From UBA965 sp046303375 (lineage in GTDB: Bacteria > Chloroflexota > Chloroflexia > Chloroflexales > Roseiflexaceae), in NCBI GenBank assembly GCA_046303375.1, contig JBKCGB010000146.1:1-17665 (forward strand): a stretch of DNA of 17,665 nucleotides, in the 5' to 3' direction. The notes below the pieces were generated by a model. The model searched no databases, was not told where the DNA came from, and saw nothing but the letters and a program-made list of their open reading frames with translations. The translations under genes were made by a program, and so were the position numbers. Shown piece by piece: positions 6,606-15,666 of this stretch (within the stretch, counting starts at the first letter, position 1; each line of letters starts with the position of its first letter).

Positions 6606-7709
6606 ATGGCCACCCACCGCTTGCTCATCCCGGGACCCGTCGACATTGACGACGAGGTACTACAGGCCTTGGCGGGTCCCACGGTCCCGCACTATGGTAC
6701 CGAATGGGCAGCACTCTACCACGAAGTTGTCGACAATTTAAAACATTTATTTGGTACCACAGGTGATGTATTCCCGATGGTCGGCTCTGGTAGCACTGGG
6801 CTCGATGCCGCCGTTGCCAGCACCGTCGCCACTGGTAAGCGCATGGCCATCGTGCGCAACGGCTACTTCGGTGATCGTCTGGCTACCATTGCCCAGGCTT
6901 ATGGCGTGACGGTTTTTGATATTCCGGGTGAATGGGGACGTGCCATCACCGTCGAAACGGTGCGAACTGCACTCGCCACACATGGGCCGTTCGATGTGCT
7001 CGGTATCGTCTATGCCGAAACGTCCACAGGAGCACTCAATCCGCTCCCCGAGTTATCTACACTTGCCAAAGAATTTGGCATCCCTATCATCGTAGATGCC
7101 ATTACCGGCTTTGCGGGTACACCACTCGAAATGGATGCCTGGGGCATCGACATCTGTATTAGCGCGTCCCAGAAGGCACTAGCTGCGCCAGCAGGGCTGG
7201 CATTTGTGGCGGTGAGTCCCAAAGGCTGGCAGTACCTGGACAATAATCCGGTCGGCCATCGTGGCTGGATTCTCGATGTCCGTACGTGGCGCAAAACTAC
7301 CAGCGGCGAAGGCAAAAGCAGTCACCCCCAGCCGGCCACCATGCCGACTGGACTGATGGCTGCCACCGGTGTGCGCCTGCGCCAAGTCATGGCAATTGGC
7401 AAAACCGAATATGTGGCACGCCACCTGCGCGCAGCCAATCGCTTCCGCACTGGTTTGCGCAGCTTGGGGATGGATTATCTGGTACCCGATGCCGAAGCAA
7501 CACCGCAAGTCACTGCCGTCAAAGTGCCCGCAGGCCAGGATGCTGCCCGTATCATCAGTGGACTCCGTGAACGCTACGGCTTCATGGCCACTGGTGGGAT
7601 GGGGGTCCTTGCCGGCAAAATCATCCGTGTTGGGCACATGGGCAAGGGCAATAGTGACGCCTATATCGACGATGCACTCGAAGCATTCGCTGATATTTGT
7701 CGCCCATAA
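6606..7709 (+). CDS. Class V PLP aminotransferase (alanine/serine-glyoxylate type)
   Basis: ATG 6606 is chosen because AGGAG (6593-6597) sits 8 nt upstream; an in-frame TTG at 6585 would precede that site. The 367-residue product has the family opening (LIPGPVDI), a Gly/Ser-rich cofactor phosphate motif (GSGSTGLDA), the cofactor-nitrogen aspartate D164 in VDAITG, and the PLP lysine K190 in SASQKALAAPAG. The length is normal for the family (about 360-390). Known members transfer the amino group of alanine, serine or a related donor to glyoxylate or pyruvate, in photorespiration-like, serine-cycle or purine-breakdown pathways. Which donor is used here cannot be told, and the neighbours do not point to purine or C1 metabolism. 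It has its own promoter and terminator. Cytoplasmic. Confidence 0.88.
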   Translation: MATHRLLIPGPVDIDDEVLQALAGPTVPHYGTEWAALYHEVVDNLKHLFGTTGDVFPMVGSGSTGLDAAVASTVATGKRMAIVRNGYFGDRLATIAQAYGVTVFDIPGEWGRAITVETVRTALATHGPFDVLGIVYAETSTGALNPLPELSTLAKEFGIPIIVDAITGFAGTPLEMDAWGIDICISASQKALAAPAGLAFVAVSPKGWQYLDNNPVGHRGWILDVRTWRKTTSGEGKSSHPQPATMPTGLMAATGVRLRQVMAIGKTEYVARHLRAANRFRTGLRSLGMDYLVPDAEATPQVTAVKVPAGQDAARIISGLRERYGFMATGGMGVLAGKIIRVGHMGKGNSDAYIDDALEAFADICRP

Positions 7710-7716
7710 CACATCC

Positions 7717-7755
7717 ACTCCCAGCAGGCCACTGCCTGCTGGGAGTATTGTATTT
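7717..7755 (+). terminator. Rho-independent terminator of the aminotransferase gene
   Basis: A 13-bp perfect GC-rich stem (7717-7729 with 7734-7746) has a 4-nt loop CACT and a T-rich tail to 7755. It begins 8 nt after the stop codon. Confidence 0.85.
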
Positions 7756-7775
7756 CGGTTGCGTCATGCTATAGT
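7748..7775 (+). promoter_or_regulatory. Extended -10 promoter of the two-component genes
   Basis: TGCTATAGT (7767-7775) has the TGn extension and a good -10. TTGTAT (7748-7753) is a possible -35 with a 16-bp spacer and lies within the tail of the preceding terminator. The predicted leader to the GTG at 7832 is about 50 nt. Confidence 0.55.
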
Positions 7776-7831
7776 ATAAATATCTTCATCAATCACTACG
7801 TAACGAGTGCCATGATGATGTTTCCTACGCT

Positions 7832-8545
7832 GTGAGCAAAGCTTATACACCTATGACGATACCAACGGTAATCAACAAACGTATTCTCGTGGTCGAAGAC
7901 CGCTTGAGTGTGCGCACCATGATTGCCGATTATTTGACACAACACCAATATACAGTGGCAGTCGCAAGTAACGGACACGAAGCACTACTGCTGTGCCAAC
8001 AGCAAGAATTCGATTGCGTACTCCTCGATCTCATGATGCCCGTGATGGATGGTAAAGAATTTTTGCGGAGATTACGCATGATTTCGATGGTGCCAGTAAT
8101 CGTCATCTCTGCCAAACTTGAAGAGCGTGACAAAATCGAAGCACTTGAACTTGGGGCAGATGAATATGTCAACAAACCGATTAGCATGCGCGAAATACTC
8201 GCACGATTACAGGCACTGATTCGGCGTGCCTCGCTGACCCAACCACAGGTGGGGACGCCACAATCGGTACAACTCGATTCAATGACACGGAATGCACTAG
8301 TCGGGCGAATCCCCGTCGAGTTGACGTCGACAGAGTATCGAATTCTCGAATTATTGCTCACTGATCCAGGGCATGTCTTTAGTCGAGCTGACTTTGCACA
8401 ACATTTATATGGCAAAGAAGATTTCAAAACTGCACGCTCGATAGACATGCATATCCGTAATCTGCGCAGCAAAATCGAGCCGCACCCCGATAATCCGATC
8501 TACATCATCACAGTCTATGGTGCGGGATACCGCATTCAATTGTAA
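7832..8545 (+). CDS. OmpR/PhoB-family response regulator
   Basis: The 237-residue product (from GTG 7832) has a receiver domain at about 17-130. Its acidic pair is E22/D23, the phosphoacceptor is D66 in LLDLMMPVMDG, the switch residue is S93, and the conserved lysine is K115 in VNKP. A winged-helix DNA-binding domain follows at about 145-237, ending in the typical VYGAGYRI strand. The start is uncertain: neither GTG 7832 nor ATG 7853 has a clear Shine-Dalgarno site, and both leave the receiver domain whole. It is co-transcribed with the kinase 5 nt downstream, which should phosphorylate D66. Targets are unknown; the adjacent sugar operon is a plausible one, by position only. Confidence 0.93.
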   Translation: MSKAYTPMTIPTVINKRILVVEDRLSVRTMIADYLTQHQYTVAVASNGHEALLLCQQQEFDCVLLDLMMPVMDGKEFLRRLRMISMVPVIVISAKLEERDKIEALELGADEYVNKPISMREILARLQALIRRASLTQPQVGTPQSVQLDSMTRNALVGRIPVELTSTEYRILELLLTDPGHVFSRADFAQHLYGKEDFKTARSIDMHIRNLRSKIEPHPDNPIYIITVYGAGYRIQL

Positions 8546-8550
8546 CGCAT

Positions 8551-9885
8551 ATGTTTAGAACATTACGAGCACAAATTTTCCTTGTGATGCTCGTTATCGC
8601 ATTTATCAATGCGGTTATTTCTATTACACTCTTTTTTGTCATCAATCGATTTATCATCGACAACACATACATTCCGCTGATGATAAATCGCTATTCAACT
8701 ATCGTCAGAGAGCATTATGCTACGGGGAAAAACGATGCCACGCTCCCAGATACCATTACATACATTGAAAACCAATATGGACCATTTTTGTACAATACTA
8801 TCTTGGTAACGACCGCTACAGGTACTGTAGTCTATCCAGCCAATCAATTGCACCACTCGATTGACCTCGAGCGATTTTCTCAACGGTATGCGCTGTACCT
8901 CGATGATGACACGTTGATGTACTTGTTTCCGAGTACCAATCTCAGTGATTATCCACCAATCCGCGGATTTACCGGGTACACCATCGGGTTGGTGATTACG
9001 ATATTACTTTGTACATCAACAGTCTCTACAGGCATCGGGGGGGCATTGCTGTTTCAGATCTATCGTTCGATTTCGCAGCTTGTACAGCTTTTGCGGCAGC
9101 ACAAGTCAGACACATATTTCGTGACACAATTGATGCCATCCATTCCTCTCGAAACACAAGTACTCGCACAAGCACTCGATGAACGCGACACTGAAATTCG
9201 CCGGCAAATTTTCATACATCGTCAACTGATTGCTGATGTGGCTCACGAATTGCGCAATCCACTCAACACGATTAATGGGTACATCGAAGCGATGCGCGAT
9301 GGTGATCTCGACCCTACCATCCCGCGACTGGCTATTGTCCACGACGAAATCCAAGCACTCCATCGCCTCATCAATGACATGCATCTGCTTTCTTTGGCCG
9401 AGGTCAATCAAATCTCACTCCACATCACAACCACCGATGCGTGTACATTTGCCAACAATGTCTTTCAACTGATGCAACCCATTTGCCACACACATCACAT
9501 CAGGTTGGTCCTCGACTGTACTCAACCAGCGATTGCGTTGCAACTCGATTCGGGACGCATGACGCGTGTCTTGCACAATTTAATTGATAATGCGATTCGC
9601 CATACCCCTCAAGATGGCACAATCACCCTAAAAGTACGCCACAATACCACTCATGTCACATTTACCGTCATCGATAGCGGTGATGGCATCGCACCTGACG
9701 ACATTCCCTATATCTTTGAACGTTTCTACCGTGGTGCACGCCCACAAGGTGACGGTACCGGTCTAGGACTTGCAATTGCCAAAGCCATCGTAGAAGCCCA
9801 TCATGGGAGCATCCAGCTCCACTCCACACTCCATCATGGCACCACCATTACCGTAACCCTGCCACACACCGTGACAACTGATTAG
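8551..9885 (+). CDS. Membrane sensor histidine kinase
   Basis: The 444-residue product has a transmembrane helix at about 8-32, an extracytoplasmic sensor segment of about 110 residues, and a second helix at about 143-170. A HAMP-like linker follows. The HisKA motif DVAHELRNPLNTI carries phosphoacceptor H232. The ATPase domain has an N box (NLIDNAIRH, N347), a G1 box (DSGDGIAPDD) and a G2 box (GDGTGLGLAIAK), so it looks catalytically intact. The sensor segment matches nothing I recognise. The gene starts 5 nt after the regulator's stop with no Shine-Dalgarno site, which suggests translation coupled to the upstream gene. Confidence 0.93.
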   Translation: MFRTLRAQIFLVMLVIAFINAVISITLFFVINRFIIDNTYIPLMINRYSTIVREHYATGKNDATLPDTITYIENQYGPFLYNTILVTTATGTVVYPANQLHHSIDLERFSQRYALYLDDDTLMYLFPSTNLSDYPPIRGFTGYTIGLVITILLCTSTVSTGIGGALLFQIYRSISQLVQLLRQHKSDTYFVTQLMPSIPLETQVLAQALDERDTEIRRQIFIHRQLIADVAHELRNPLNTINGYIEAMRDGDLDPTIPRLAIVHDEIQALHRLINDMHLLSLAEVNQISLHITTTDACTFANNVFQLMQPICHTHHIRLVLDCTQPAIALQLDSGRMTRVLHNLIDNAIRHTPQDGTITLKVRHNTTHVTFTVIDSGDGIAPDDIPYIFERFYRGARPQGDGTGLGLAIAKAIVEAHHGSIQLHSTLHHGTTITVTLPHTVTTD

Positions 9886-9899
9886 ATGAGTCATCTGAT
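9881..9899 (+). repeat. Short palindrome over the kinase stop codon
   Basis: AGATGA (9884-9889) and TCATCT (9891-9896) are perfect arms around one base, and weaker pairing extends to 9881 and 9899. A second small hairpin (9905-9909 with 9916-9920) precedes a run of five T at 9929-9933. Together they might form a weak terminator or an operator for the next operon. Confidence 0.35.
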
Positions 9900-9936
9900 T
9901 GCGCCACAGATTCACCTGTGTATGCTCCTTTTTGTG

Positions 9937-9945
9937 TGATAGAAT
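9937..9945 (+). promoter_or_regulatory. Extended -10 promoter of the DUF5107/sugar-oxidation operon
   Basis: TGATAGAAT gives TGn plus TAGAAT (9940-9945), 65 nt before the ATG at 10011. No strong -35 element is present. Confidence 0.45.
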
Positions 9946-10010
9946 GGCGTTGTCCGAGTCATTGAATCACTACCACACTCATTTGTATCACAGTGAAGTG
10001 AGACCGCAGT

Positions 10011-13000
10011 ATGTCAGATCGTGTACAGGCGTGGAGCGAAGCAGTCATTATTCCCACATATGGGGTGGGGCAACCGCTCAAACAACCGTTATTTTTGCAT
10101 CAACGTGTCTACCAGGGCAGTAGTGGAGTCGTCTATCCCTATCCGGTGATTGACCGAGTCGACCATACCAAAGGGGTCCAGTCATACACCGCTATTTTTT
10201 TAGAAAACGCCTACCTCAAAATCATGATTCTGCCCGAGTTGGGTGGTCGCGTACAAATGGCACTCGACAAAACCAACGGCTACCACTTCGTCTACTACAA
10301 CCAGGTCATCAAACCGGCCTTGGTGGGGCTGACAGGGCCATGGATTTCGGGCGGCATCGAATTCAACTGGCCACAACACCATCGTCCCAGCACCTTTGAC
10401 CCAGTGAGTTGGCGCATCGTGCACAACGACGACGGCAGTGCCACCGTCTGGTGTAGCGAGGTAGAGCGCATGTTCTTTACCAAGGGTATGCACGGTTTCA
10501 CGCTCCACCCTGACAAAGCAGTGCTGACCATCGACGTGCAACTCAGCAATCGCACCAGCGAACCACAGACGTTTTTGTGGTGGGCCAACCCGGCTGTGCA
10601 CGTCAACGACGAGTACCAGTCTGTCTTTCCACCCGATGTGCATGCGGTGATGGATCACGGCAAGCGCGATGTCAGCGAGTTCCCCATTGCCAAAGGCACC
10701 TACTACAAGGTCGACTATGCGCCGGGGACGGATATTTCACGCTACAAAAACATCCCCGTGCCCACGTCATACATGGCGTATCACTCTGACTATGACTTTG
10801 TGGGCAATTATGATCACGGCAAACAGGCCGGCATGATGCATGTAGCCAATCACCACCTTGTCCCCGGCAAAAAACAGTGGACGTGGGGCAATAGCGACTT
10901 TGGTGTGATGTGGGATCGCCAGCTGACCGACGAGGATGGACCATACATCGAGCTGATGTGTGGCGCATTTACCGATAACCAACCTGATTTTTCATGGTTG
11001 ATGCCGGGCGAAGAAAAAATGTTCACCCAGCACTTCATGCCCTACAAAGAAATCGGTCCAGCTAGCAATGCGAGCAGCGACGCCGTGGTACATCTCGACG
11101 TCGTCGACGGGCACGCTGAAGTGGGGGTCTACGTCAGTGCACCCACCAACACGCAAGTGGTGCTGACCTACCGTGACCATCTGCTCTGGCAACGCGAATT
11201 GCTCCTGTCGCCCACCGTCACGCTACGCGACCGCGTGCCACTGCCTGCCGACACCCAGGCGCACGATCTGAGTCTCGTCGTGCGTGATCGTGCCAATCAA
11301 CGCGAACTCATCAGCTATACGCCGCCCAAACCGGAGCAGCCCGTCATCCCGGCACCTGCACAACCTGCGGCAGCCCCCGCCGACATCAAAAGCACGGATG
11401 AACTCTTTCTCAATGGCCTGCATCTCGAGCAATACCGGCACGCCACCTACCGCCCCGAGGACTACTACCTCGAGGCGTTGCGCCGCGACCCCTATGACAG
11501 CCGCAACAACAACGCCATGGGATTGTTGTTGCTGAGGCGCGGTGACTTCCAAGCCGCCGAGCTCTTTTTGCGCCGTGCCATTAGTCGTCAGACCAGCCGT
11601 AACCCCAACCCATATGATGGCGAAGCCTATTACAACTTGGGGCTAGCACTCCGCCACCAAGACAAATTCGATGCAGCCTTTGATGCGTTTTACAAAGCGA
11701 CATGGAACGCAGCTTGGCAAGATGCAGCCTACTTTGAGTTGGCGCGCATCGCCGGCATGCGCCAACAGCTGGGCGAGGCGCTTGCACTTGCCCAACGTGC
11801 GCTACGGCGCAACTGGAGCCATCATCGTGCCCGCCTCGTAGAGATAAGCGTGTTGCGCCGGCTCGGGCAGCGCGAGGCAGCGATTGCCAGCGCGCGGCTG
11901 GCGCTCAGCCTCGACCCGATGGATCCCGGTGCTGCCTACGAGCTGTCGCAACTGGCCAGCGATTTCACCGTGTCGACCAGCCTGCGCTGGGACGAGCACT
12001 TGTGCGAAACACTGGCACTCGACTACGCCGCCTGTGGCGACGACGAGACGGCCCTCGCATTCTGTACTCTGCATGCGCCACAGGTCGGACCAATGCTCCA
12101 TTACTTGGCGGCGCGCATCCATGCACGCAACGGCAATATTGGCGTGCGCCCCACAAGCGACATCATCGTCGGCGATGTGCCCTCACCTGCCCCGTGCATG
12201 CACGAATCGTTGCGCATCGCGCGCGTGCGATCACTGGATTGGTGTTTTCCCCATCGCATCGAACATGTGCCCATCCTGCAATTCGCCCTCGAACACTATC
12301 CCGAAGATGGCAATGCCGCCTACCTGCTGGGTAACTTTTGGTATGCTCATCAGATGGCTGACCGGGCAATTGAATCATGGGAATACAGTGTCAAATTTGC
12401 GCCCCAGAATCCTATTGCATGGCGTAATTTGGGGCTGGCCTATGTGAATCGCTACGACGATATCGTGGCTGGACACAACGCCTATACCAAGGCGCTCGCA
12501 CTCACCCCAGCTGATGCACGTTTGTGCTATGAATACGACCAACTGCAACAGCGCCGTGGTGTATCGGTAGCTGAACGCCTGCAGTTTCTCGATGCACATC
12601 GTGATCTGGTGGACGAGCGCGATGATTTGGTGATCGAGTACGTGACGCTTTTGAATATTCAGGGAAATCATGCCCAAGCCCTCAAAATCCTCAGCGAGCG
12701 CACCTTTCATCCGTGGGAAGGTGGCGAAGGACGGGTAGCCGCACAGTACGTAGCCTGCTGTATCGGGCTTGCTGACATCGTGCTCCGTGAAGGCAACTAT
12801 ATCGAGGCACTCGGTGTGCTCGAACGCGCCCTGACCTACCCTGTCAATCTGGGCGAAGGCAAACTCCCAGGTGCCAACGAAAACAACATTCACTACTTGC
12901 GTGGAGAAGCATTGGTCGCCCTTGGGCGGCACGACGAAGCACGCGCCGCCTGGCAGTTGGCTTGTCGTGGCGAAAGTCAGCCCACCTCGGCGATTTACTA

Positions 13001-13340
13001 CAATGACCAGCCACCCGACATGATTTTTTATCAGGGGTTGGCATGGCGCCGCCTCGGTGACGATATGCAGGCACGTGCCATCTTTCAGCGTCTTGTTGAC
13101 TATGGGCAACTCCACCGCGATGACGAGGTGCGTACCGACTACTTTGCGGTGTCGTTACCCAGCTTTTTGGTGTTTAATGATGACCCCACGCTGCGCAATC
13201 ATGTCCACTGCCGCTACATGGAAGCATTGGGTCGCGTAGGACTCAGCGACCCACACGCTGACGACTGCTTTGCACAATTGATTGCCATAGCGCCATACCA
13301 CCACGGTGCCATCTTCCATCGCGCATTCGCTCATTGCTAA
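10011..13340 (+). CDS. DUF5107 (mutarotase-like) domain fused to TPR repeats
   Basis: The 1109-residue product starts at ATG 10011 with a GTGAG element about 8 nt upstream. Residues about 20-360 match the DUF5107 type, a beta-rich domain related to the galactose mutarotase-like fold. Landmarks are LPELGGRV, GGIEFNWPQHH (E117 and a His pair), WWANPAVHVND and WTWGNSDFG. A beta-rich spacer and a Pro/Ala linker (about 439-466) follow. The rest is TPR-type helical repeat, with clear units near 497-525, 537-565 and 785-830. There is no signal peptide or membrane segment, so it is probably cytoplasmic. Mutarotase-like folds bind carbohydrates, and family members tend to occur beside sugar genes. Here it heads an operon with a sugar dehydrogenase, an SDR and a sugar-acid dehydratase. 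Whether it is an epimerase, a glycosidase or a binding scaffold is unknown; conserved E117 and nearby histidines are the residues to test. Confidence 0.85.
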   Translation: MSDRVQAWSEAVIIPTYGVGQPLKQPLFLHQRVYQGSSGVVYPYPVIDRVDHTKGVQSYTAIFLENAYLKIMILPELGGRVQMALDKTNGYHFVYYNQVIKPALVGLTGPWISGGIEFNWPQHHRPSTFDPVSWRIVHNDDGSATVWCSEVERMFFTKGMHGFTLHPDKAVLTIDVQLSNRTSEPQTFLWWANPAVHVNDEYQSVFPPDVHAVMDHGKRDVSEFPIAKGTYYKVDYAPGTDISRYKNIPVPTSYMAYHSDYDFVGNYDHGKQAGMMHVANHHLVPGKKQWTWGNSDFGVMWDRQLTDEDGPYIELMCGAFTDNQPDFSWLMPGEEKMFTQHFMPYKEIGPASNASSDAVVHLDVVDGHAEVGVYVSAPTNTQVVLTYRDHLLWQRELLLSPTVTLRDRVPLPADTQAHDLSLVVRDRANQRELISYTPPKPEQPVIPAPAQPAAAPADIKSTDELFLNGLHLEQYRHATYRPEDYYLEALRRDPYDSRNNNAMGLLLLRRGDFQAAELFLRRAISRQTSRNPNPYDGEAYYNLGLALRHQDKFDAAFDAFYKATWNAAWQDAAYFELARIAGMRQQLGEALALAQRALRRNWSHHRARLVEISVLRRLGQREAAIASARLALSLDPMDPGAAYELSQLASDFTVSTSLRWDEHLCETLALDYAACGDDETALAFCTLHAPQVGPMLHYLAARIHARNGNIGVRPTSDIIVGDVPSPAPCMHESLRIARVRSLDWCFPHRIEHVPILQFALEHYPEDGNAAYLLGNFWYAHQMADRAIESWEYSVKFAPQNPIAWRNLGLAYVNRYDDIVAGHNAYTKALALTPADARLCYEYDQLQQRRGVSVAERLQFLDAHRDLVDERDDLVIEYVTLLNIQGNHAQALKILSERTFHPWEGGEGRVAAQYVACCIGLADIVLREGNYIEALGVLERALTYPVNLGEGKLPGANENNIHYLRGEALVALGRHDEARAAWQLACRGESQPTSAIYYNDQPPDMIFYQGLAWRRLGDDMQARAIFQRLVDYGQLHRDDEVRTDYFAVSLPSFLVFNDDPTLRNHVHCRYMEALGRVGLSDPHADDCFAQLIAIAPYHHGAIFHRAFAHC

Positions 13341-13352
13341 AGGAATTCCGGT

Positions 13353-14909
13353 ATGAAACGTCTTGCCTCACTGGTCTGGCTCGTCACAATCATGCTCGCC
13401 AGCGCATGTACAAGCACTCCAACAGCCACAGATGCGCCAGCCACCAGCCAACCCGACATCACCGCCACCAGTCAACCCGATATTACTGCCACCCCATCAC
13501 CGGTGCCGGCGACGCTCGCACCGACCAACTCGCCAGAGCCGACCCTCAGTCCGACGCCAGCACCGCCCACTGCAACAGCTGTCCCGGTAGTCGATACCAC
13601 TGGTAATCTGGTTGATACTACCCCTCGGCAACCGTTTGCTGATGGACCAATTCTGCTCGACAGCCGCATCGACATGCGCAGAGTGGCAGGTGTGCCACTC
13701 AACAGTATTCGCCTCGTCTACGATGCAACCACGTCATCACTGCTGCTCCTCACCATTGGTGATGGTCTATACCGCGTGAATCCCAATGATGGCACCATGA
13801 GCATGATTGCCCGTGGAAACGATATGCTCGGTGCGGCCACCCCAAGCGGCTTGGCCGTCGCCAAGGACGGCACCGTGTTTGTGGTCGGCAACCAAAACGA
13901 CGGCCCCAACACCAAAGCCACTGTGCGCCGTGGGCGCCCGAACGGGACGAGTTATACGTGGGACACGGTGATAAGCACTGCACCCTATCCACGCAGTGAT
14001 ACGCCATTCGACCACCTCTTCAACGGGATTGTGGTGAGTCCCGACCAAAAATGGCTCTTTGTGAGTAGTGGATCACGTACTGACCACGGTGAAGTCGAAG
14101 ACCAAAACGGCACGTTCCCCGATACACGTGAAGTAGCACTGACCGCACGCATGTATCGTTTTGCTATCGACAGTAGTAATGTTGTGCTCCAAAACGATGA
14201 AACTGCCATTGCGCCGTACGTTTATGCACGCGGGTTCCGCAATGCGTATGACCCCGCATTCGCACCGAATGGAGCGTTGTTCGTGGGGGACAACGGCCCC
14301 GATGCTGACTTCCCGGATGAGTTGAATTGGGTACAACAAGACGGTCATTACGGCTTTCCATGGCGTTTTGGCGACCAAGACACCCCCCAACGCGCCAGTG
14401 ACTACGACCCGAACGCAGACAAACTCCTGCAACCAGATTTCACGGCAGTGCAAATCGGTGCCTACCGCAACGATCCCACCTACCCGCCTGCACCTGCCAC
14501 CATGCGTGACCCCATTGCCAACTCTGGCCCAGCTGCGACGTTTTACCGCGATGCCAGCGGACAAGTGCGTAATGCGTCCCAAGAAGGCAGTACGTTGGCA
14601 AGTTTTACCCCGCATCGCTCGCCACTCGGCTTAGTCTTTGCCGATGATGCGTTCCCTGCATCGTGGCGCAACACGGGCACCATAAGCGGATTCATTTTGA
14701 GTTGGGGGGCTGCAGGAGGGTCGCTACCTGATCGTGGTCAAGACATGCTTGCCCTCAGCCTGCAACAGAGTGGTGACAACTACACGATGACTGCCCGGCA
14801 GATTGTACGCAATCTGCGCAACCCGATTGATGCAGCCATCGTGGCAGACACCATTTATGTGCTTGAGTTTGGTCAAGACGTGAGTATCTGGGAACTGCGA
14901 TTTCGTTGA
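13353..14909 (+). CDS. PQQ-type sugar/sorbosone dehydrogenase lipoprotein
   Basis: The 518-residue product starts at ATG 13353. Its ribosome site (AAAGGA) overlaps the upstream stop codon. Residues 1-18 are a lipoprotein signal peptide ending in LASA before the lipid-accepting Cys19, so the enzyme should sit on the outer face of the membrane. Residues 20-85 are a Thr/Pro linker. Residues about 100-518 form the glucose/sorbosone dehydrogenase six-bladed propeller. Family marks are H221 in FDHLFNGIVVSPD (position of the catalytic His), VSSGSRTDHG, GFRNAYDPAFAPNGALFVGDNG with R296 and N297, and the DELNWVQQDGHYGFPWRFGD block. Known relatives oxidise aldoses or sorbosone with PQQ. The substrate is unknown. 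No PQQ synthesis genes are in the window. It lies 12 nt after the DUF5107 gene, which implies one transcript. Confidence 0.85.
   Translation: MKRLASLVWLVTIMLASACTSTPTATDAPATSQPDITATSQPDITATPSPVPATLAPTNSPEPTLSPTPAPPTATAVPVVDTTGNLVDTTPRQPFADGPILLDSRIDMRRVAGVPLNSIRLVYDATTSSLLLLTIGDGLYRVNPNDGTMSMIARGNDMLGAATPSGLAVAKDGTVFVVGNQNDGPNTKATVRRGRPNGTSYTWDTVISTAPYPRSDTPFDHLFNGIVVSPDQKWLFVSSGSRTDHGEVEDQNGTFPDTREVALTARMYRFAIDSSNVVLQNDETAIAPYVYARGFRNAYDPAFAPNGALFVGDNGPDADFPDELNWVQQDGHYGFPWRFGDQDTPQRASDYDPNADKLLQPDFTAVQIGAYRNDPTYPPAPATMRDPIANSGPAATFYRDASGQVRNASQEGSTLASFTPHRSPLGLVFADDAFPASWRNTGTISGFILSWGAAGGSLPDRGQDMLALSLQQSGDNYTMTARQIVRNLRNPIDAAIVADTIYVLEFGQDVSIWELRFR
13443..13490 (+). repeat. 24-bp tandem repeat in lipoprotein linker (2 units)
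   Basis: Units 13443-13466 and 13467-13490 both encode TSQPDITA but differ at several third positions. Protein-level conservation despite silent changes suggests an old duplication. Confidence 0.7.
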
Positions 14910-14928
14910 CACACCAGGAGAATCCGCC

Positions 14929-15666
14929 ATGCCACATCTGCGTAGTACCGCCACGCGCCGCATGCGTAACGGACATATTTTTCGTTCGCTGTTGCACGCA
15001 CTGCAACAGCGCATCTACGCAGGTGAATGGACACCTGGTGAACACCTGCCAAGTATTACCCATTTGGCACAAAACTACGAAGTCAGTACGGGATCAGTGC
15101 GTGAAGCGCTGCGCTCATTGCAATCGCAGGGCATGGTACGCATCGAACACGGGCGTGGCGTGATTGTGATCAGCAATCAGAGCAATGATGCGGTCTCAGC
15201 ACACGAGATTGTACCCAATCTTGCCAACATCGTGGCACTTGCCGAAGCACGCTGTCTCATCGAACCCGAATTAGCGGCACTTGCAGCCATACGAGGGACA
15301 CCTGCCGAGCTCAACGAAATCTGCCAGCTTGCGATTACCATGGAGCAAAACGTGCTGGCTGGATTGGATTTTGTTGATGCTGATACGACTTTTCACCATG
15401 CAATCGCCTGTGCAGCCCACAACTCAGTATTACAACAAATGATACAGGGCGTGCGTGAGTTGTTTGCCCTGAGTAGACAACTCACCAGCAAAGAGCAGGG
15501 GATGACGAGTCGTGCAGTACGATATCACCGCTTAATCGCCGATGCCATTTATGAGCGTAATGCGCCCCAAGCTCGTTTGCTGATGCAGGCACATATGAAT
15601 GATGCCCAGAGTGGTATACGTGCCATTCATGCCCTACACGCCACAGAATCGCACCCGATGGTGTGA
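14929..15666 (+). CDS. GntR-family regulator, FadR/FCD subfamily
   Basis: The 245-residue product starts at ATG 14929, 8 nt after AGGAG (14916-14920). Residues about 15-82 are the GntR winged helix: an IYAGEWTPGEHLPS opening, SVREALRSLQSQGMV recognition region and HGRGVIVI wing. Residues about 98-225 are an all-helical FCD effector domain. Its metal-site residues are D152 and H156 (DTTFH), H200 and H222. This pattern in the family binds a divalent metal that coordinates a carboxylate effector, fitting a sugar acid or keto-deoxy acid. It sits between the sugar dehydrogenase and the SDR, so it probably controls its own operon and is released by a pathway intermediate. I could not identify an operator by eye. 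Confidence 0.92.
   Translation: MPHLRSTATRRMRNGHIFRSLLHALQQRIYAGEWTPGEHLPSITHLAQNYEVSTGSVREALRSLQSQGMVRIEHGRGVIVISNQSNDAVSAHEIVPNLANIVALAEARCLIEPELAALAAIRGTPAELNEICQLAITMEQNVLAGLDFVDADTTFHHAIACAAHNSVLQQMIQGVRELFALSRQLTSKEQGMTSRAVRYHRLIADAIYERNAPQARLLMQAHMNDAQSGIRAIHALHATESHPMV

Noticed and set aside
7179..7718. 179-codon minus-strand frame
   Set aside because: It is antisense to the aminotransferase gene and begins inside the region of its terminator; no recognisable domain.
12375..13115. 246-codon minus-strand frame
   Set aside because: It lies fully opposite the TPR region of the DUF5107 gene and shows no domain I recognise.
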